Below are positions 38,347 to 46,693 of a stretch of 48,135 nucleotides of DNA, piece after piece (the stretch's first letter is position 1; the number at the start of each line of letters is the position of its first letter). This DNA comes from Eubacteriales bacterium (lineage in GTDB: Bacteria > Bacillota_A > Clostridia > Christensenellales > Aristaeellaceae), in contig JARKQG010000133.1 of the NCBI GenBank assembly GCA_029974035.1, forward strand, positions 1 through 48,135, in the 5' to 3' direction. The notes under the pieces were generated by a model that searched no databases, was not told the DNA's origin, and saw nothing but the letters and a program-made list of their open reading frames with translations. The position numbers and the translations under genes are program-made.

Positions 38347-40596
38347 ATGGCAACAAAGCAATTCGGCAAGTTGAAGTTGCACTGGTCGAAGCGCGGCATC
38401 GCATTCAAATGGGGCGATGGGGAGATTCACCGCCTTTCCTTCGAGCGCCCGAAAGCCGGAGAAGACGGCCAGCCCGCGGACGGCTACGGCGCGGACGACC
38501 GGGCGTACGGCGACTACGGGCGCGGGTACGACCAGGACCGGTATTACGCGCCCGAGGAGGGCGCCTATCCCCGGCAGGACGGCTATGACGGCGGATACTA
38601 CCCGGACGAGGACACCCCGGCCGGGCGTTACGATGTGCTGTACAAGAGCGACTGGCTGACATGGCTGATGCTGGTGGTCCTGCCGCCGCTGGGCATCTGG
38701 CTTCTGTGGCGGCGCGAGCGGCTCGAGCCCCGGATGCGCATGATCGTCTCCGGCGTGTCGGCGGTCTGGTTCATCGTGCTGCTGGTGTGGCTCTTCTCCG
38801 CCATGTTCGGCCGCGGCGCGGACCAGACGGTCGGCGTGGGCAACGTTCAGGCGCCGGAGACCATCCTCGTCGGCGCGACGGCCACCCCTTCCCCCACCGA
38901 CATCGTCACCGGCGACCTTACCCCGGACGCCGCCTCCGACGAAACCCCCGCGCCCGCGGACGCCCAGGCGACGCCCAGGCCGGACGGCGGCACCGTCAAC
39001 AACGGCACGGACGTCATCAACGCCCCTTCCACCGGCGACGACAGTACGCCCGGCGCCACCGACGATCCGGACACCACCTACGTCTGGTCCGCCAACGCCG
39101 ACAGCTACTACCACAAGACCGATACCTGCACCAACATCACCGGCCAGCCCACGAAGGTTTCGGTGGACATCGCCATCGGCCGCGGCCAGGTGACCTGCCC
39201 GGTGTGCTACGGCGAGCAGGCCAGCGGCACCACCTACTATGGCAACAAGGGCGGCAAGTACTACCACGTGAAGTCCGACTGCTCAGGCATGAAAAACGCC
39301 CAGGTGGTCACCAAGACCCAGGCGCAGAAGGCGGGCCTCAAGCCCTGCCCGGTGTGCATCGGCTCCTACTTCGCCACCAAGGGCGGCAAGTACTACCACA
39401 CCAAGTCCAACTGCTCGGGCATGAAAAACGCGCAGCGGGTTACCAAGGACAAGGCGGAGGCGGCGGGCCTTAAGCCCTGCCCGGTGTGCGTCAAAAAGAC
39501 GAGCTCCAGCAAGTCCAGCACCAGCACCAAGACCACGTCGTATTACAGCACGACGGGTGGCAAGTACTACCACGTGAACCCCACCTGTTCGGGCATGAAA
39601 AACGCGCGGAAGGTGACGTTGGCCACCGCCAAGAAGCGCGGCCAGAAGCCCTGCCCGGTGTGCATCGGCTCGAAGTCGACTTCCTCCACCGTCTACTACG
39701 CCACCACGGCGGGCAAGTACTACCACACCAAGGCCAACTGCTCGGGCATGAAAAATGCCCGAAAGATCACGCTGGCCACGGCCAAGGCCAAGGGCAAAAA
39801 GCCCTGCCCCGTGTGCGTCAAGACGGAGAAGACCACCTACGTCTACGCCACCACGGCGGGCAAGTATTACCACTCCAAGTCCAACTGCTCGGGCATGAAA
39901 AACGCCCAGAAGGTGACGCTGGCGGCCGCCAAGAAGGCGGGCAAGACCGCCTGCCCGGTGTGCATGAAGTCCAGCAGCACCACCTACTACTACTCCACTG
40001 TGGGTGGCAAGTACTACCACGCGAAGTCCAACTGCTCGGGCATGAAAAACGCCACCAAGGTGACGCTGGCCACCGCCAAGAAGCGCGGCCAGACGCCCTG
40101 CCCGGTATGCCTCACCAAGCAGGCCAAGAGCGCGGCGGAGGCCAAGACATACGTCTACGCCACCACCGGCGGCAAGTACTACCACTCCAAGTCCAACTGC
40201 TCGGGCATGAAAAACGCGCGGAAGGTGACGCTGGCTTCGGCCAAGAGGGCGGGCAAGACCGCCTGCCCGGTGTGCATGAAGTCCAAGTCCTCGACCTCCG
40301 GCACCTACGTGTATTCGACGCTCAGCGGCAAGTACTACCATAAGAAGGGCTGTTCCACCTCCGACGCGGACGGCTCCAAGAAGGTGGCGCTGGCCACCGC
40401 CAAGAAGTACGGCAAGACGCCCTGCCCGGTGTGCTTCAAGAGCGAAACCGTCTACGTGTACGTGACGCCCGCGGGCCTCAAGTACCACAGCAAGGTGGAT
40501 TGCAGCGGCATCCACAACACGATGAAGATCACCCTCAAGACCGCGCTGGCCCGCAAGTACGTGCGCTGCACCGTGTGCGACGCGCCGAAACCCTGA
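38347..40596 (+). CDS. Membrane protein with ten tandem Ada-like H-C-C-C zinc-knuckle repeats
   Basis: A 749-residue protein of unknown function. Residues 1-100 are soluble, with a basic start (KQFGKLKLHWSKRGIAFKWG) and a Tyr/Asp/Gly-rich part. Two membrane helices follow (LTWLMLVVLPPLGIWLLW, then VSGVSAVWFIVLLVWLFSAM) with RRERLEPRMRM between. By the positive-inside rule that loop is cytoplasmic and both ends are outside. A Thr/Pro/Asp linker leads to ten repeats from about residue 245 to the C-terminus. Each has the form G-K-Y-Y-H-x3/4-C-S-G-M-K-N-A, about 21-23 residues from that Cys to the next, then C-P-V-C. The H-C-C-C set recalls the zinc site of the Ada N-terminal domain and the KYH...C...CxxC units found singly in some secreted nucleases. 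All ten keep all four presumed ligands. It is divergent from capA and has its own terminator. Confidence 0.85.
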   Translation: MATKQFGKLKLHWSKRGIAFKWGDGEIHRLSFERPKAGEDGQPADGYGADDRAYGDYGRGYDQDRYYAPEEGAYPRQDGYDGGYYPDEDTPAGRYDVLYKSDWLTWLMLVVLPPLGIWLLWRRERLEPRMRMIVSGVSAVWFIVLLVWLFSAMFGRGADQTVGVGNVQAPETILVGATATPSPTDIVTGDLTPDAASDETPAPADAQATPRPDGGTVNNGTDVINAPSTGDDSTPGATDDPDTTYVWSANADSYYHKTDTCTNITGQPTKVSVDIAIGRGQVTCPVCYGEQASGTTYYGNKGGKYYHVKSDCSGMKNAQVVTKTQAQKAGLKPCPVCIGSYFATKGGKYYHTKSNCSGMKNAQRVTKDKAEAAGLKPCPVCVKKTSSSKSSTSTKTTSYYSTTGGKYYHVNPTCSGMKNARKVTLATAKKRGQKPCPVCIGSKSTSSTVYYATTAGKYYHTKANCSGMKNARKITLATAKAKGKKPCPVCVKTEKTTYVYATTAGKYYHSKSNCSGMKNAQKVTLAAAKKAGKTACPVCMKSSSTTYYYSTVGGKYYHAKSNCSGMKNATKVTLATAKKRGQTPCPVCLTKQAKSAAEAKTYVYATTGGKYYHSKSNCSGMKNARKVTLASAKRAGKTACPVCMKSKSSTSGTYVYSTLSGKYYHKKGCSTSDADGSKKVALATAKKYGKTPCPVCFKSETVYVYVTPAGLKYHSKVDCSGIHNTMKITLKTALARKYVRCTVCDAPKP
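39079..40578 (+). repeat. Ten-unit in-gene tandem repeat (zinc-knuckle units)
   Basis: KYYH-equivalent lysines begin at nucleotides 39256, 39388, 39562, 39715, 39862, 40009, 40174, 40330 and 40480 (units 2-10; unit 1 has SYYH). The period is therefore 44-58 codons, varying through Ser/Thr/Lys spacer inserts. DNA around CSGMKNA is almost identical between units 2-8, differing by 1-2 bases over about 20, which points to recent expansion or gene conversion. Confidence 0.9.
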
Positions 40597-40627
40597 GCGG
40601 GCACCGGCAGGAGCCGGCGGGCAAAAT

Positions 40628-40668
40628 GGGGCCGCCGAACGGGGAAACCCGGTTCGGCGGCCCCTTTT
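40628..40668. terminator. Strong bidirectional terminator
   Basis: A 13-bp GC-rich stem (40628-40640 with 40652-40664) is followed by TTTT on the plus strand, and by ATTTTG on the minus strand. It ends both the ten-repeat gene and the convergent potD gene. Confidence 0.92.
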
Positions 40669-40680
40669 ATCGGCGCGGGC

Positions 40681-41712
40681 TCAGCCGCGGATCTCCATCC
40701 AGATCTGGTCGTACTTCGCCATGTCCCCGGAGATGTCGTGGAAGAACTCGCAGCGGTCGATGACGTCCTGCGGCGGGTTGAGGGTGGCGTTGTTCTTTTC
40801 CTCGTCGGTCATTTCGTCCACCACAGCCTGGATGGGCGTGGAATAGTAGATGTACTCCATGTTCATGCGGGCGATGTCCGGGCGGCACATGAAGTTGATG
40901 AACTGCTCGGCCAGCGCCTTGTTCTTCGAACCCTTGGGGATGCACATGCCGTCCACCCAGACGTTCGATCCCTCCTTGGGCACCACGTAGGCGAGATCCT
41001 CGGACTGGTCCATCGCGTACAGCGCGTCGCCGGACCAGACCACCGCCATGGGCGCCTCGCCGGCCACCATCTTGTCCTTCACCTCGTCCACCAGGTAGCC
41101 CTTCACGATGCCGTCGGCCTTCTGCTGGATCAAAAGCGCCTTGGCCGCCTCCAGCGCCGCCTCGTCCCGGGTATTCATGGAGTAGCCCAGGTATTTCAGC
41201 GTAATGCCCAGGGAATCGCGGATGGAGTCCAGCATGAACACCGCCTTCTGGTTGGCGGGGTCAAAGATGGGCATCCACGAGTCGATCTCGCCCGGCATCA
41301 TGGTGGTGTTGTACAGAAGGCCCACCGTGCCCCACATGTAGGGGACGGAATAGGCGCCCTCCGGGTCGTAGTCCGGCGTCCGGAGCCATTGGGAAACGCC
41401 CGCGGCGTTGGGGATGGCGGACATGTCCAGCTTTTCCAGCATGTCTTCCTTGATCATGCGCTCGATGATGTAGTCCGACGGAAAGATCACGTCGTAATCG
41501 CCCGCGCCGCTGGAGAGCCTGGCGTACATCTCCTCGTTGGTGGTGAAGTTGGCGTACTTGACGGAGATCCCGGTCTCCTGTTCAAACATCGAAATGACCG
41601 ATTCATCGATGTAGTCGTACCAGTTGTACACCGTGATCGTTCCCTCCGCCAGCGCGCCCGCGCCGAAAGACAGGGCCACAAGTACGAGAACCGCGGCAAC
41701 GAGTTTTTTCAT
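40681..41712 (-). CDS. potD: Spermidine/putrescine ABC transporter binding protein
   Basis: A 343-residue exported polyamine-binding protein. The signal peptide (MKKLVAAVLVLVALSFGAGA, cut near ALA-EGT) lacks any cysteine, unlike the usual lipoprotein form in Gram-positives. The mature start ITVYNWYDYIDESVISMFEQ and YDVIFPSDYIIERM, then YSVPYMWGTVGLLYN, are PotD hallmarks. Trp and acidic residues that clasp polyamines are present by pattern. It is last in the operon regulator-potA-potB-potC-potD, 24 bases after potC. Confidence 0.95.
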   Translation of the reverse strand: MKKLVAAVLVLVALSFGAGALAEGTITVYNWYDYIDESVISMFEQETGISVKYANFTTNEEMYARLSSGAGDYDVIFPSDYIIERMIKEDMLEKLDMSAIPNAAGVSQWLRTPDYDPEGAYSVPYMWGTVGLLYNTTMMPGEIDSWMPIFDPANQKAVFMLDSIRDSLGITLKYLGYSMNTRDEAALEAAKALLIQQKADGIVKGYLVDEVKDKMVAGEAPMAVVWSGDALYAMDQSEDLAYVVPKEGSNVWVDGMCIPKGSKNKALAEQFINFMCRPDIARMNMEYIYYSTPIQAVVDEMTDEEKNNATLNPPQDVIDRCEFFHDISGDMAKYDQIWMEIRG

Positions 41713-41736
41713 CTCCCATACCTCCGTAAAGTGGAA

Positions 41737-42507
41737 TCAGGATACGTTTTCAAGCGCGGAGCGCTTGTTGACGATCAGAAGCAGCACCAGCACCACCAGG
41801 AACATCAGCGTGGACAGCGCGTAGATCGTGGGCTCGATGCCCTTGCGCGCGGCGGAGTAGATGATGATGGACAGGTTCCTGTCGGTGTTGGACGTAAAGT
41901 AGCTGATTACGAAGTCGTCCAGCGACATGGTGAAGGCGAGCAGCGCGCCGGTCACCACGCCGGGCATGATCTGCGGCAGGATTACCTTCAGCACCGCCCG
42001 CATCGGCGTGCAGCCCAGGTCCAGCGCCGCCTCGTAGAGGTTCACGTTCATCTGGCGCAGCTTGGGCATCACTGAAAACAGCACATAGGGCGTGTCAAAG
42101 GCGATGTGGGCCAGCAGCATCGTGCCGTAGCCCAGCGGAATCTTCATGAACACGAACATCAGCATCAGCGACACGCCCGTCACGATGTCCGGCGTGGTCA
42201 TGGGCAGGTAGGAGATGTTCATGATCAGGCTGGCGCTCCGGGCGCGCATCGCGTGGATGCCGATGGCGGCCAGCGTGCCCAGCACCGTAGCCACCGCCGT
42301 GGCGATCAGCGCGATCAGGATGGTCATGTACAGTACCTGCATGATGTCCGCCCGGGTGAAGAGCCGCTCGTACCACGTGAGCGAAAAGCCGCCCCACTTG
42401 GCGCGGGATTTCGAGGCGTTGAACGACAGGATGATCATCACCGCGATGGGGGAGTACAGAAAGGTGAGCAGAAGGCCCAGGTACGTACCCCGCAGGAACT
42501 TTCTCAC
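41737..42507 (-). CDS. potC: Spermidine/putrescine ABC transporter permease
   Basis: A 256-residue membrane permease with about six helices. LGLLLTFLYSPIAVMIILSF at the start, FSLTWYERLF, and the coupling loop YEAALDLGCTPMRAVLKVIL (EAA motif) are those of PotC. Its ATG overlaps the potB stop (42504-42507). Confidence 0.95.
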   Translation of the reverse strand: MRKFLRGTYLGLLLTFLYSPIAVMIILSFNASKSRAKWGGFSLTWYERLFTRADIMQVLYMTILIALIATAVATVLGTLAAIGIHAMRARSASLIMNISYLPMTTPDIVTGVSLMLMFVFMKIPLGYGTMLLAHIAFDTPYVLFSVMPKLRQMNVNLYEAALDLGCTPMRAVLKVILPQIMPGVVTGALLAFTMSLDDFVISYFTSNTDRNLSIIIYSAARKGIEPTIYALSTLMFLVVLVLLLIVNKRSALENVS

Positions 42508-43316
42508 CAGGCGCCACTCCCTTCCTTTTTGGGATCAATCCGGTTCAGAAGCCCGATGGACGCGATGATCAGGATCATCATCACCAGCGAGAGCGCCGAA
42601 CCGAAGTTCCAGTCGTTGGCTTCGAGGAACTGGCGCTCGATGATGTCGCCAAAGAGCCAGAAGTTGCCGCTGCCCAGAAGGCGCGAGATGGCGAAGGTCG
42701 TCACCGCGGGCATGAAAACCATCGTAATCCCGGACACCACGCCCGGCATGGAAAGGGGCAGCACCACCCGGCGGAATACGTTGACCGGGTTCGCGCCCAG
42801 ATCCTCCGCCGCCTCGATGATGCGCTCGTCCATCTTCTTGAGGGCCGTGTAGATCGGCAGGATCATGAACGGCACAAAGTTGTAGACCATGCCGGTCAAT
42901 ACCGCGCCCTCGGTGCCGATCATCGAAAGGGGCTGAAGCCCCAGCCGCTTGAGAATCTGGTTGATGATGCCGCTGTCCTCCATGAGGGACATCATCGCGT
43001 AGGTGCGCAAGAGGAAGTTCATCCACATCGGCAGCAGGATCAGCACGAACAGCGCCTGGTTTTTGGCGAAATCCTTGCTGGCCAGGAAGTAGGCGGCGGG
43101 GTATCCCAGGATCAGGCAGATGGCGGTGCAGTAGACCGCCAGGTACAGGCTCCGCCACAAAACGTTCAGGTAGGTGGGGGCCATGAACTTTTGCAGGTTG
43201 GCCAGCGTAAAGCCGGCATCGCCCCGGAAGGCAAAGTACACCACAAACAGCAGCGGCGCCACCGTGAACAGCGCCATCCACACCACGTAGGGCCCCGCGA
43301 AGGCGCTGCGCTTCAT
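42504..43316 (-). CDS. potB: Spermidine/putrescine ABC transporter permease
   Basis: A 270-residue membrane permease with about six helices. [20 protein letters not shown] at the start, [19 protein letters not shown] and the coupling loop [20 protein letters not shown] fit PotB. ATG overlaps the potA stop and its TGA overlaps potC. Confidence 0.95.
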   Translation of the reverse strand: MKRSAFAGPYVVWMALFTVAPLLFVVYFAFRGDAGFTLANLQKFMAPTYLNVLWRSLYLAVYCTAICLILGYPAAYFLASKDFAKNQALFVLILLPMWMNFLLRTYAMMSLMEDSGIINQILKRLGLQPLSMIGTEGAVLTGMVYNFVPFMILPIYTALKKMDERIIEAAEDLGANPVNVFRRVVLPLSMPGVVSGITMVFMPAVTTFAISRLLGSGNFWLFGDIIERQFLEANDWNFGSALSLVMMILIIASIGLLNRIDPKKEGSGAW

Positions 43317-44371
43317 GCGGACGCCTCCTTCTGCCGCCGCATGATGTGCATGTTGAACGGCACGATCGAAAGGCCCACGGTGGAGCCCGCCGGCTGCATG
43401 GTGGTGGAGTGCACCTTCCAGTCAAACCCGCCGGCGGCAATCATCATTTCGTAATGGACGCCCTTGAACAATACGCTCCTGACCTCGCCGGTCAGCATGC
43501 CCACGTCCTCGCCCACCACCATGATGTCTTCCGGGCGCACCACCACGTCCACCGGCTGGTTGATGCCAAAGCCCGAGTCCACGCAGGGGAATTTTTCGCC
43601 GCACATCTCCACCAGCTCGTCCTCCAGCATCACCCCGGGCAGGATGTTGCTCTCGCCGATGAAGTCCGCCACGAAGGCGTTCTTGGGCTCGTCGTAGATG
43701 CGCTTGGGGTCGCCCACCTGCTGGATGCGGCCCTCGTTCATCACCACCACGGTGTCGGACATGGTGAGGGCCTCCTCCTGGTCGTGGGTGACGAAGATGA
43801 AGGTGATGCCCAGTTCCTGCTGCATGCTCTTGAGCTCCAGCTGCATCTCCTTTCGCAGCTTCAGGTCCAGCGCGCCCAGGGGTTCGTCCAGCAGCAGCAC
43901 CTCCGGCTCATTGACCAGCGCCCGGGCGATGGCGATGCGCTGCTGCTGCCCGCCGGAGAGGGAGTCCACCGCGCGCTTTTCGTAGCCGGTCATCTTGACC
44001 AGCCTCAGCATGCGGGTGACGCGCTTGTCGATCTCGCTCCGGCCCATCTTTTTGAGCTTGAGGCCGAAGGCGATGTTGTCAAAGACATTCAGATGCGGGA
44101 ACAGCGCGTACTTCTGGAACACCGTATTGACGCGCCGCTTGAAGGGCGGAACGGACGCGATGTCCCGGCCTTCGAAGAGGAGCGTGCCCTCGGTGGGATA
44201 TTCAAAACCCGCGATGATGCGCAGCATCGTGGTCTTGCCGCAGCCCGAGGGGCCCAGAAGCGTCACGAATTCCCGCTTGCGGATGTAGAGGTTGATGTCC
44301 GTCAGCGCCGCGGCGCCGTCAAAGACCTTTGAAATGCCGATCAGCTCGATCAGCCGCGTCTCCTCAATCAT
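43313..44371 (-). CDS. potA: Spermidine/putrescine ABC transporter ATPase
   Basis: A 352-residue cytoplasmic ATPase: [17 protein letters not shown] (Walker A), [20 protein letters not shown] (Q loop), [27 protein letters not shown] (Walker B), VTHDQEEAL (H loop), then a TOBE regulatory domain at the C-terminus (VVRPEDIMV). Length and domain order are those of PotA. It starts 24 bases after the regulator's stop. Confidence 0.96.
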   Translation of the reverse strand: MIEETRLIELIGISKVFDGAAALTDINLYIRKREFVTLLGPSGCGKTTMLRIIAGFEYPTEGTLLFEGRDIASVPPFKRRVNTVFQKYALFPHLNVFDNIAFGLKLKKMGRSEIDKRVTRMLRLVKMTGYEKRAVDSLSGGQQQRIAIARALVNEPEVLLLDEPLGALDLKLRKEMQLELKSMQQELGITFIFVTHDQEEALTMSDTVVVMNEGRIQQVGDPKRIYDEPKNAFVADFIGESNILPGVMLEDELVEMCGEKFPCVDSGFGINQPVDVVVRPEDIMVVGEDVGMLTGEVRSVLFKGVHYEMMIAAGGFDWKVHSTTMQPAGSTVGLSIVPFNMHIMRRQKEASA

Positions 44372-44395
44372 GGCCCATGCCCCTTTGCTTTCGAA

Positions 44396-44938
44396 TCAGA
44401 AACTGGGCGGCGTCGCCACCCACAGAACGCGGGCCGCCGTCTTCCCCGGGTTCATCAGCTTGTGCACCGCGGTGGGCTCGTAGCAAAAGCTCTCGTCCTT
44501 GCGGGCGCGGATGATCCGGTCGCCCAGCACGATCTGGATGCCGCCGGAGAGCACGTAGCCAAACTCCTCGCCCTCGTGGGGGTCGTCCTCCTCGGTTTCG
44601 CCGCCCGGACCAATCTCCACCAGAATCGGCTCCATACGGTTTTTCTGGGCGCTGGGCACCAGCCAGCGGATGGAACCCTTCAGCCCCTCGTCGTCAAACT
44701 TCACAAAGGTGTCCGCTTCGGAAAACACCAGCTTTTTGTCGGATTTCTCGCTGAAAAACTGCGCAAGATCCGTGCCGAGGCACTCCAGCACGTCCACCAG
44801 CGTGGCCACCGAGGGGCTGGTCAGATCCCGCTCCAGTAGCGAAATGAAGCCTTTTGACAGCTCGCACCGGTCGGCCACCTCCTCCTGGGTGAGGCCGCGC
44901 GTAAGCCGGAGCCGCTTGATCTTCTCGCCGATTTTCAT
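44396..44938 (-). CDS. XRE-cupin transcriptional regulator of the polyamine operon
   Basis: A 180-residue DNA-binding protein. The N-terminal helix-turn-helix is KIKRLRLTRGLTQEEVADRC and FISLLERDLTSPSVATLVDV (about 6-55). A C-terminal cupin beta-barrel has EEDDPHEGEEFGYVLSGGIQ, then SFCYEPTAVHKLMNPG. Proteins of this form (PuuR-like) next to potABCD bind polyamines or respond to polyamine status and repress uptake. It is first in the operon, behind a promoter that overlaps a perfect inverted repeat, so autoregulation is likely. Confidence 0.9.
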   Translation of the reverse strand: MKIGEKIKRLRLTRGLTQEEVADRCELSKGFISLLERDLTSPSVATLVDVLECLGTDLAQFFSEKSDKKLVFSEADTFVKFDDEGLKGSIRWLVPSAQKNRMEPILVEIGPGGETEEDDPHEGEEFGYVLSGGIQIVLGDRIIRARKDESFCYEPTAVHKLMNPGKTAARVLWVATPPSF

Positions 44939-44981
44939 GGGGTGCCCTCCCAGCCGAGTTTAAAATCATAAACAAACAAAC

Positions 44982-45017
44982 GGTTTATATTAAACCAAAC
45001 GCGGCGGGTTTTGTCAA
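44982..45017 (-). promoter_or_regulatory. Promoter and candidate operator of the polyamine operon
   Basis: On the minus strand TTGACA (45012-45017), a 17-base spacer and TTTAAT (44989-44994). The perfect inverted repeat GGTTTA-ATA-TAAACC (44982-44996) covers the -10 box, with extra CGTTTG copies on both flanks. This is where an XRE repressor would block RNA polymerase. Promoter is well supported; operator role is inferred. Confidence 0.75.
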
Positions 45018-45114
45018 TTGTTTTGGGCGCGCAAAAGCGTTAAATATTATGTGACTCAGAGTTTAGCAATTTGAGGGCGGGCGGACTTTGGCCGGCGCAT
45101 TTCCCGGCCGCCGC

Positions 45115-45144
45115 TTGACGCGGGCGGGGGCCGCGTGATAGAGT
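45115..45144 (+). promoter_or_regulatory. Promoter of the GT2 gene
   Basis: TTGACG (45115-45120), an 18-base spacer and TAGAGT (45139-45144). Initiation near 45151 and AAAGGAG at 45175-45181 fit the ATG at 45189. Confidence 0.55.
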
Positions 45145-45188
45145 GTCTCCGTACATTCGGGGAACGCTCTGAATAAAGGAGTCCGACC

Positions 45189-46100
45189 ATGAAGCCGCTC
45201 GTCAGCATCATCATTCCCAGCTATAACCGCCCGGCGGCGTTTGTCCGGCGCGCCGTGGAGTCCGCGCGGAACCAAACCTACGAAAACATCGAAATCGTCG
45301 TGGTGGACGATAACCCCCCGGGTTCCCCCGCCCGGGCGGCGCTCGCCGGGGTGCTGGCGGAATACGCGGGCGACCCGAGGGTGCGCTCGGTGGTGAACCC
45401 CGTCAACCTGGGCGGTTCCGGGGCGCGAAACGAGGGGGTGAAGGCCGCCCGGGGCGAATACCTGGCGTTTCTCGACGACGACGACGAGTTCCGGCCGGAA
45501 AAGACGGAAAAGCAGATGGCGCTGATGCTGGAAAAGGACCTGGACATGAGCTTTTCCGACTTCAAGCTGGTGGACGACACCGGCCGCGTGATGGACTACC
45601 GCGAGTTTCGCGATATTCCCGCTTTCGATCGGGATTCGCTCCTCAAATACCACCTGCTGCGCCACATGGCCGGCACCACCACCTTTATGTATCGGGCGGA
45701 GGCGCTGCAGAGGATCGGCGGCTTTCAAAAGGCCGTCACCGCCCAGGAGTTTTATCTGATGCAGCGCACCATCGAGCAGGGGCTGAAGATCGGGTATCTT
45801 CCGGGGGACTACATCATCGGCCATTACCACGACGAGGGGCGCATCTCCTCCGGGCCGGGGAAGATCCGGGGCGAGAACGCGCTCTACGCCTTCAAAAAGC
45901 GCTACTTTGACCGGCTGACGCCCCGGGAGCGCCGCTTTGTGCGCTTTCGCCACTGGGCGGTGCTGACCGTCGTGAACCTCCGCGACCGGCGCATCTTCCC
46001 GATGCTGGGCGCGGCGGCCATGATGTGCCTGACCTCTCCCGGCGACGTGCTGAGCGAGGGGCTGCGCTTTCTCAAGGGGCGCCGGCGCCACAGGGCGTGA
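45189..46100 (+). CDS. GT2 family glycosyltransferase
   Basis: A 303-residue GT-A fold transferase that acts on a nucleotide-sugar donor. VSIIIPSYNRPAAFVRRAVE at the start, IEIVVVDDNPPGS near residue 35, NLGGSGARNEGVKAARGEYL at about 80 and the metal-binding LAFLDDDDEF at about 97 are all typical. The second half has YHLLRHMAGTTTFMYRAEAL and AQEFYLMQRTIEQGL, seen in GT2 enzymes that build surface polysaccharides. No strong membrane helix, though a weakly hydrophobic tail (PMLGAAAMMCLTS) may associate with the membrane. Donor and acceptor are unknown. It is flanked by its own promoter and terminator, so is likely monocistronic. Confidence 0.88.
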   Translation: MKPLVSIIIPSYNRPAAFVRRAVESARNQTYENIEIVVVDDNPPGSPARAALAGVLAEYAGDPRVRSVVNPVNLGGSGARNEGVKAARGEYLAFLDDDDEFRPEKTEKQMALMLEKDLDMSFSDFKLVDDTGRVMDYREFRDIPAFDRDSLLKYHLLRHMAGTTTFMYRAEALQRIGGFQKAVTAQEFYLMQRTIEQGLKIGYLPGDYIIGHYHDEGRISSGPGKIRGENALYAFKKRYFDRLTPRERRFVRFRHWAVLTVVNLRDRRIFPMLGAAAMMCLTSPGDVLSEGLRFLKGRRRHRA

Positions 46101-46104
46101 CCGC

Positions 46105-46139
46105 GCCGCCCTCCCTGGGAAGGGAGGGCGGCTTTTTTT
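46105..46139 (+). terminator. Rho-independent terminator after the GT2 gene
   Basis: A perfect 12-bp stem (46105-46116 with 46121-46132), GGGA loop, then seven T. Confidence 0.95.
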
Positions 46140-46192
46140 GCGCCTTTTTCAACCCGCCAAAAACCCGGCGCCCCGCCCCACTGTCTAACAGG

Positions 46193-46202
46193 TGACCGGT
46201 CA
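46193..46202. promoter_or_regulatory. Short palindrome ahead of the sigma factor gene
   Basis: TGACCGGTCA is a perfect 10-bp palindrome 20 bases before the sigma factor ATG, next to CTGT-CTA-ACAG. No sigma-A promoter is obvious here. It may belong to an autoregulated ECF promoter, but this is weak evidence. Confidence 0.3.
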
Positions 46203-46222
46203 GAAGGAATACGGAGGAAGGC

Positions 46223-46693
46223 ATGACAAGCGACGAATTTGCGCGGCGCGTGACCGCCATGACGCAGACGCTCTACCGGGTGAGCTCGACGATGCTGGCA
46301 TCGGCTGCCGATCGGGAGGACTCCGTGGCGGAAGCCATTCGCCGCGCCTGGGAAAAGCGCGGGAGCCTTCGGGACGAGCGGTATATGCAGACCTGGGTGA
46401 TCCGAATCCTGATCAACGTCTGCCGGAATCAGGGCCGGAAGCGGGGCCGCGAGGTGCTGTGCGAATATTTGCCGGAGCGCGCCGCGCCCCCGGCGGGCGA
46501 TCCGGAACTGCGCCGGGCGGTGTTGGGCCTGCCGGAGGAATTGCGTCTGCCGATTGTGCTGCACTACACAGAAGGATACGGGATATCAGAAATCGCCGGG
46601 ATGCTGCGCCTCAGCGCGGGCACGGTCAAGACGCGCATGCGAAGGGCACGGGGCTTGCTCCGGGCGGCACTCTCCGAGGAGGTGGAGCCGTGA
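46223..46693 (+). CDS. ECF-type RNA polymerase sigma factor
   Basis: A 156-residue group 4 sigma factor. Region 2 is the N-terminal part, with DSVAEAIRRAWEKRGSLRDE and YMQTWVIRILINVCRNQGRK (region 2.4-like). Region 4 follows with LPEELRLPIVLHYTEGYGIS and EIAGMLRLSAGTVKTRMRRA, the helix-turn-helix for the -35 element. GGAGGAAGG lies just before ATG. It overlaps the anti-sigma gene by GTGA, the usual sigma/anti-sigma coupling. The regulon and signal are unknown. Confidence 0.93.
   Translation: MTSDEFARRVTAMTQTLYRVSSTMLASAADREDSVAEAIRRAWEKRGSLRDERYMQTWVIRILINVCRNQGRKRGREVLCEYLPERAAPPAGDPELRRAVLGLPEELRLPIVLHYTEGYGISEIAGMLRLSAGTVKTRMRRARGLLRAALSEEVEP

Noticed and set aside
36679..39267. 862-codon extension of capA upstream
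   Set aside because: The added N-terminal part is antisense to the ten-repeat gene and crosses its promoter; the real start with ribosome binding site and membrane helix is at 38052.
38347..40596. Sporulation coat or spider-silk-like low-complexity protein
   Set aside because: The repeats keep fixed His/Cys spacing and hydrophobic positions, which indicates small folded metal sites and not disordered filler.
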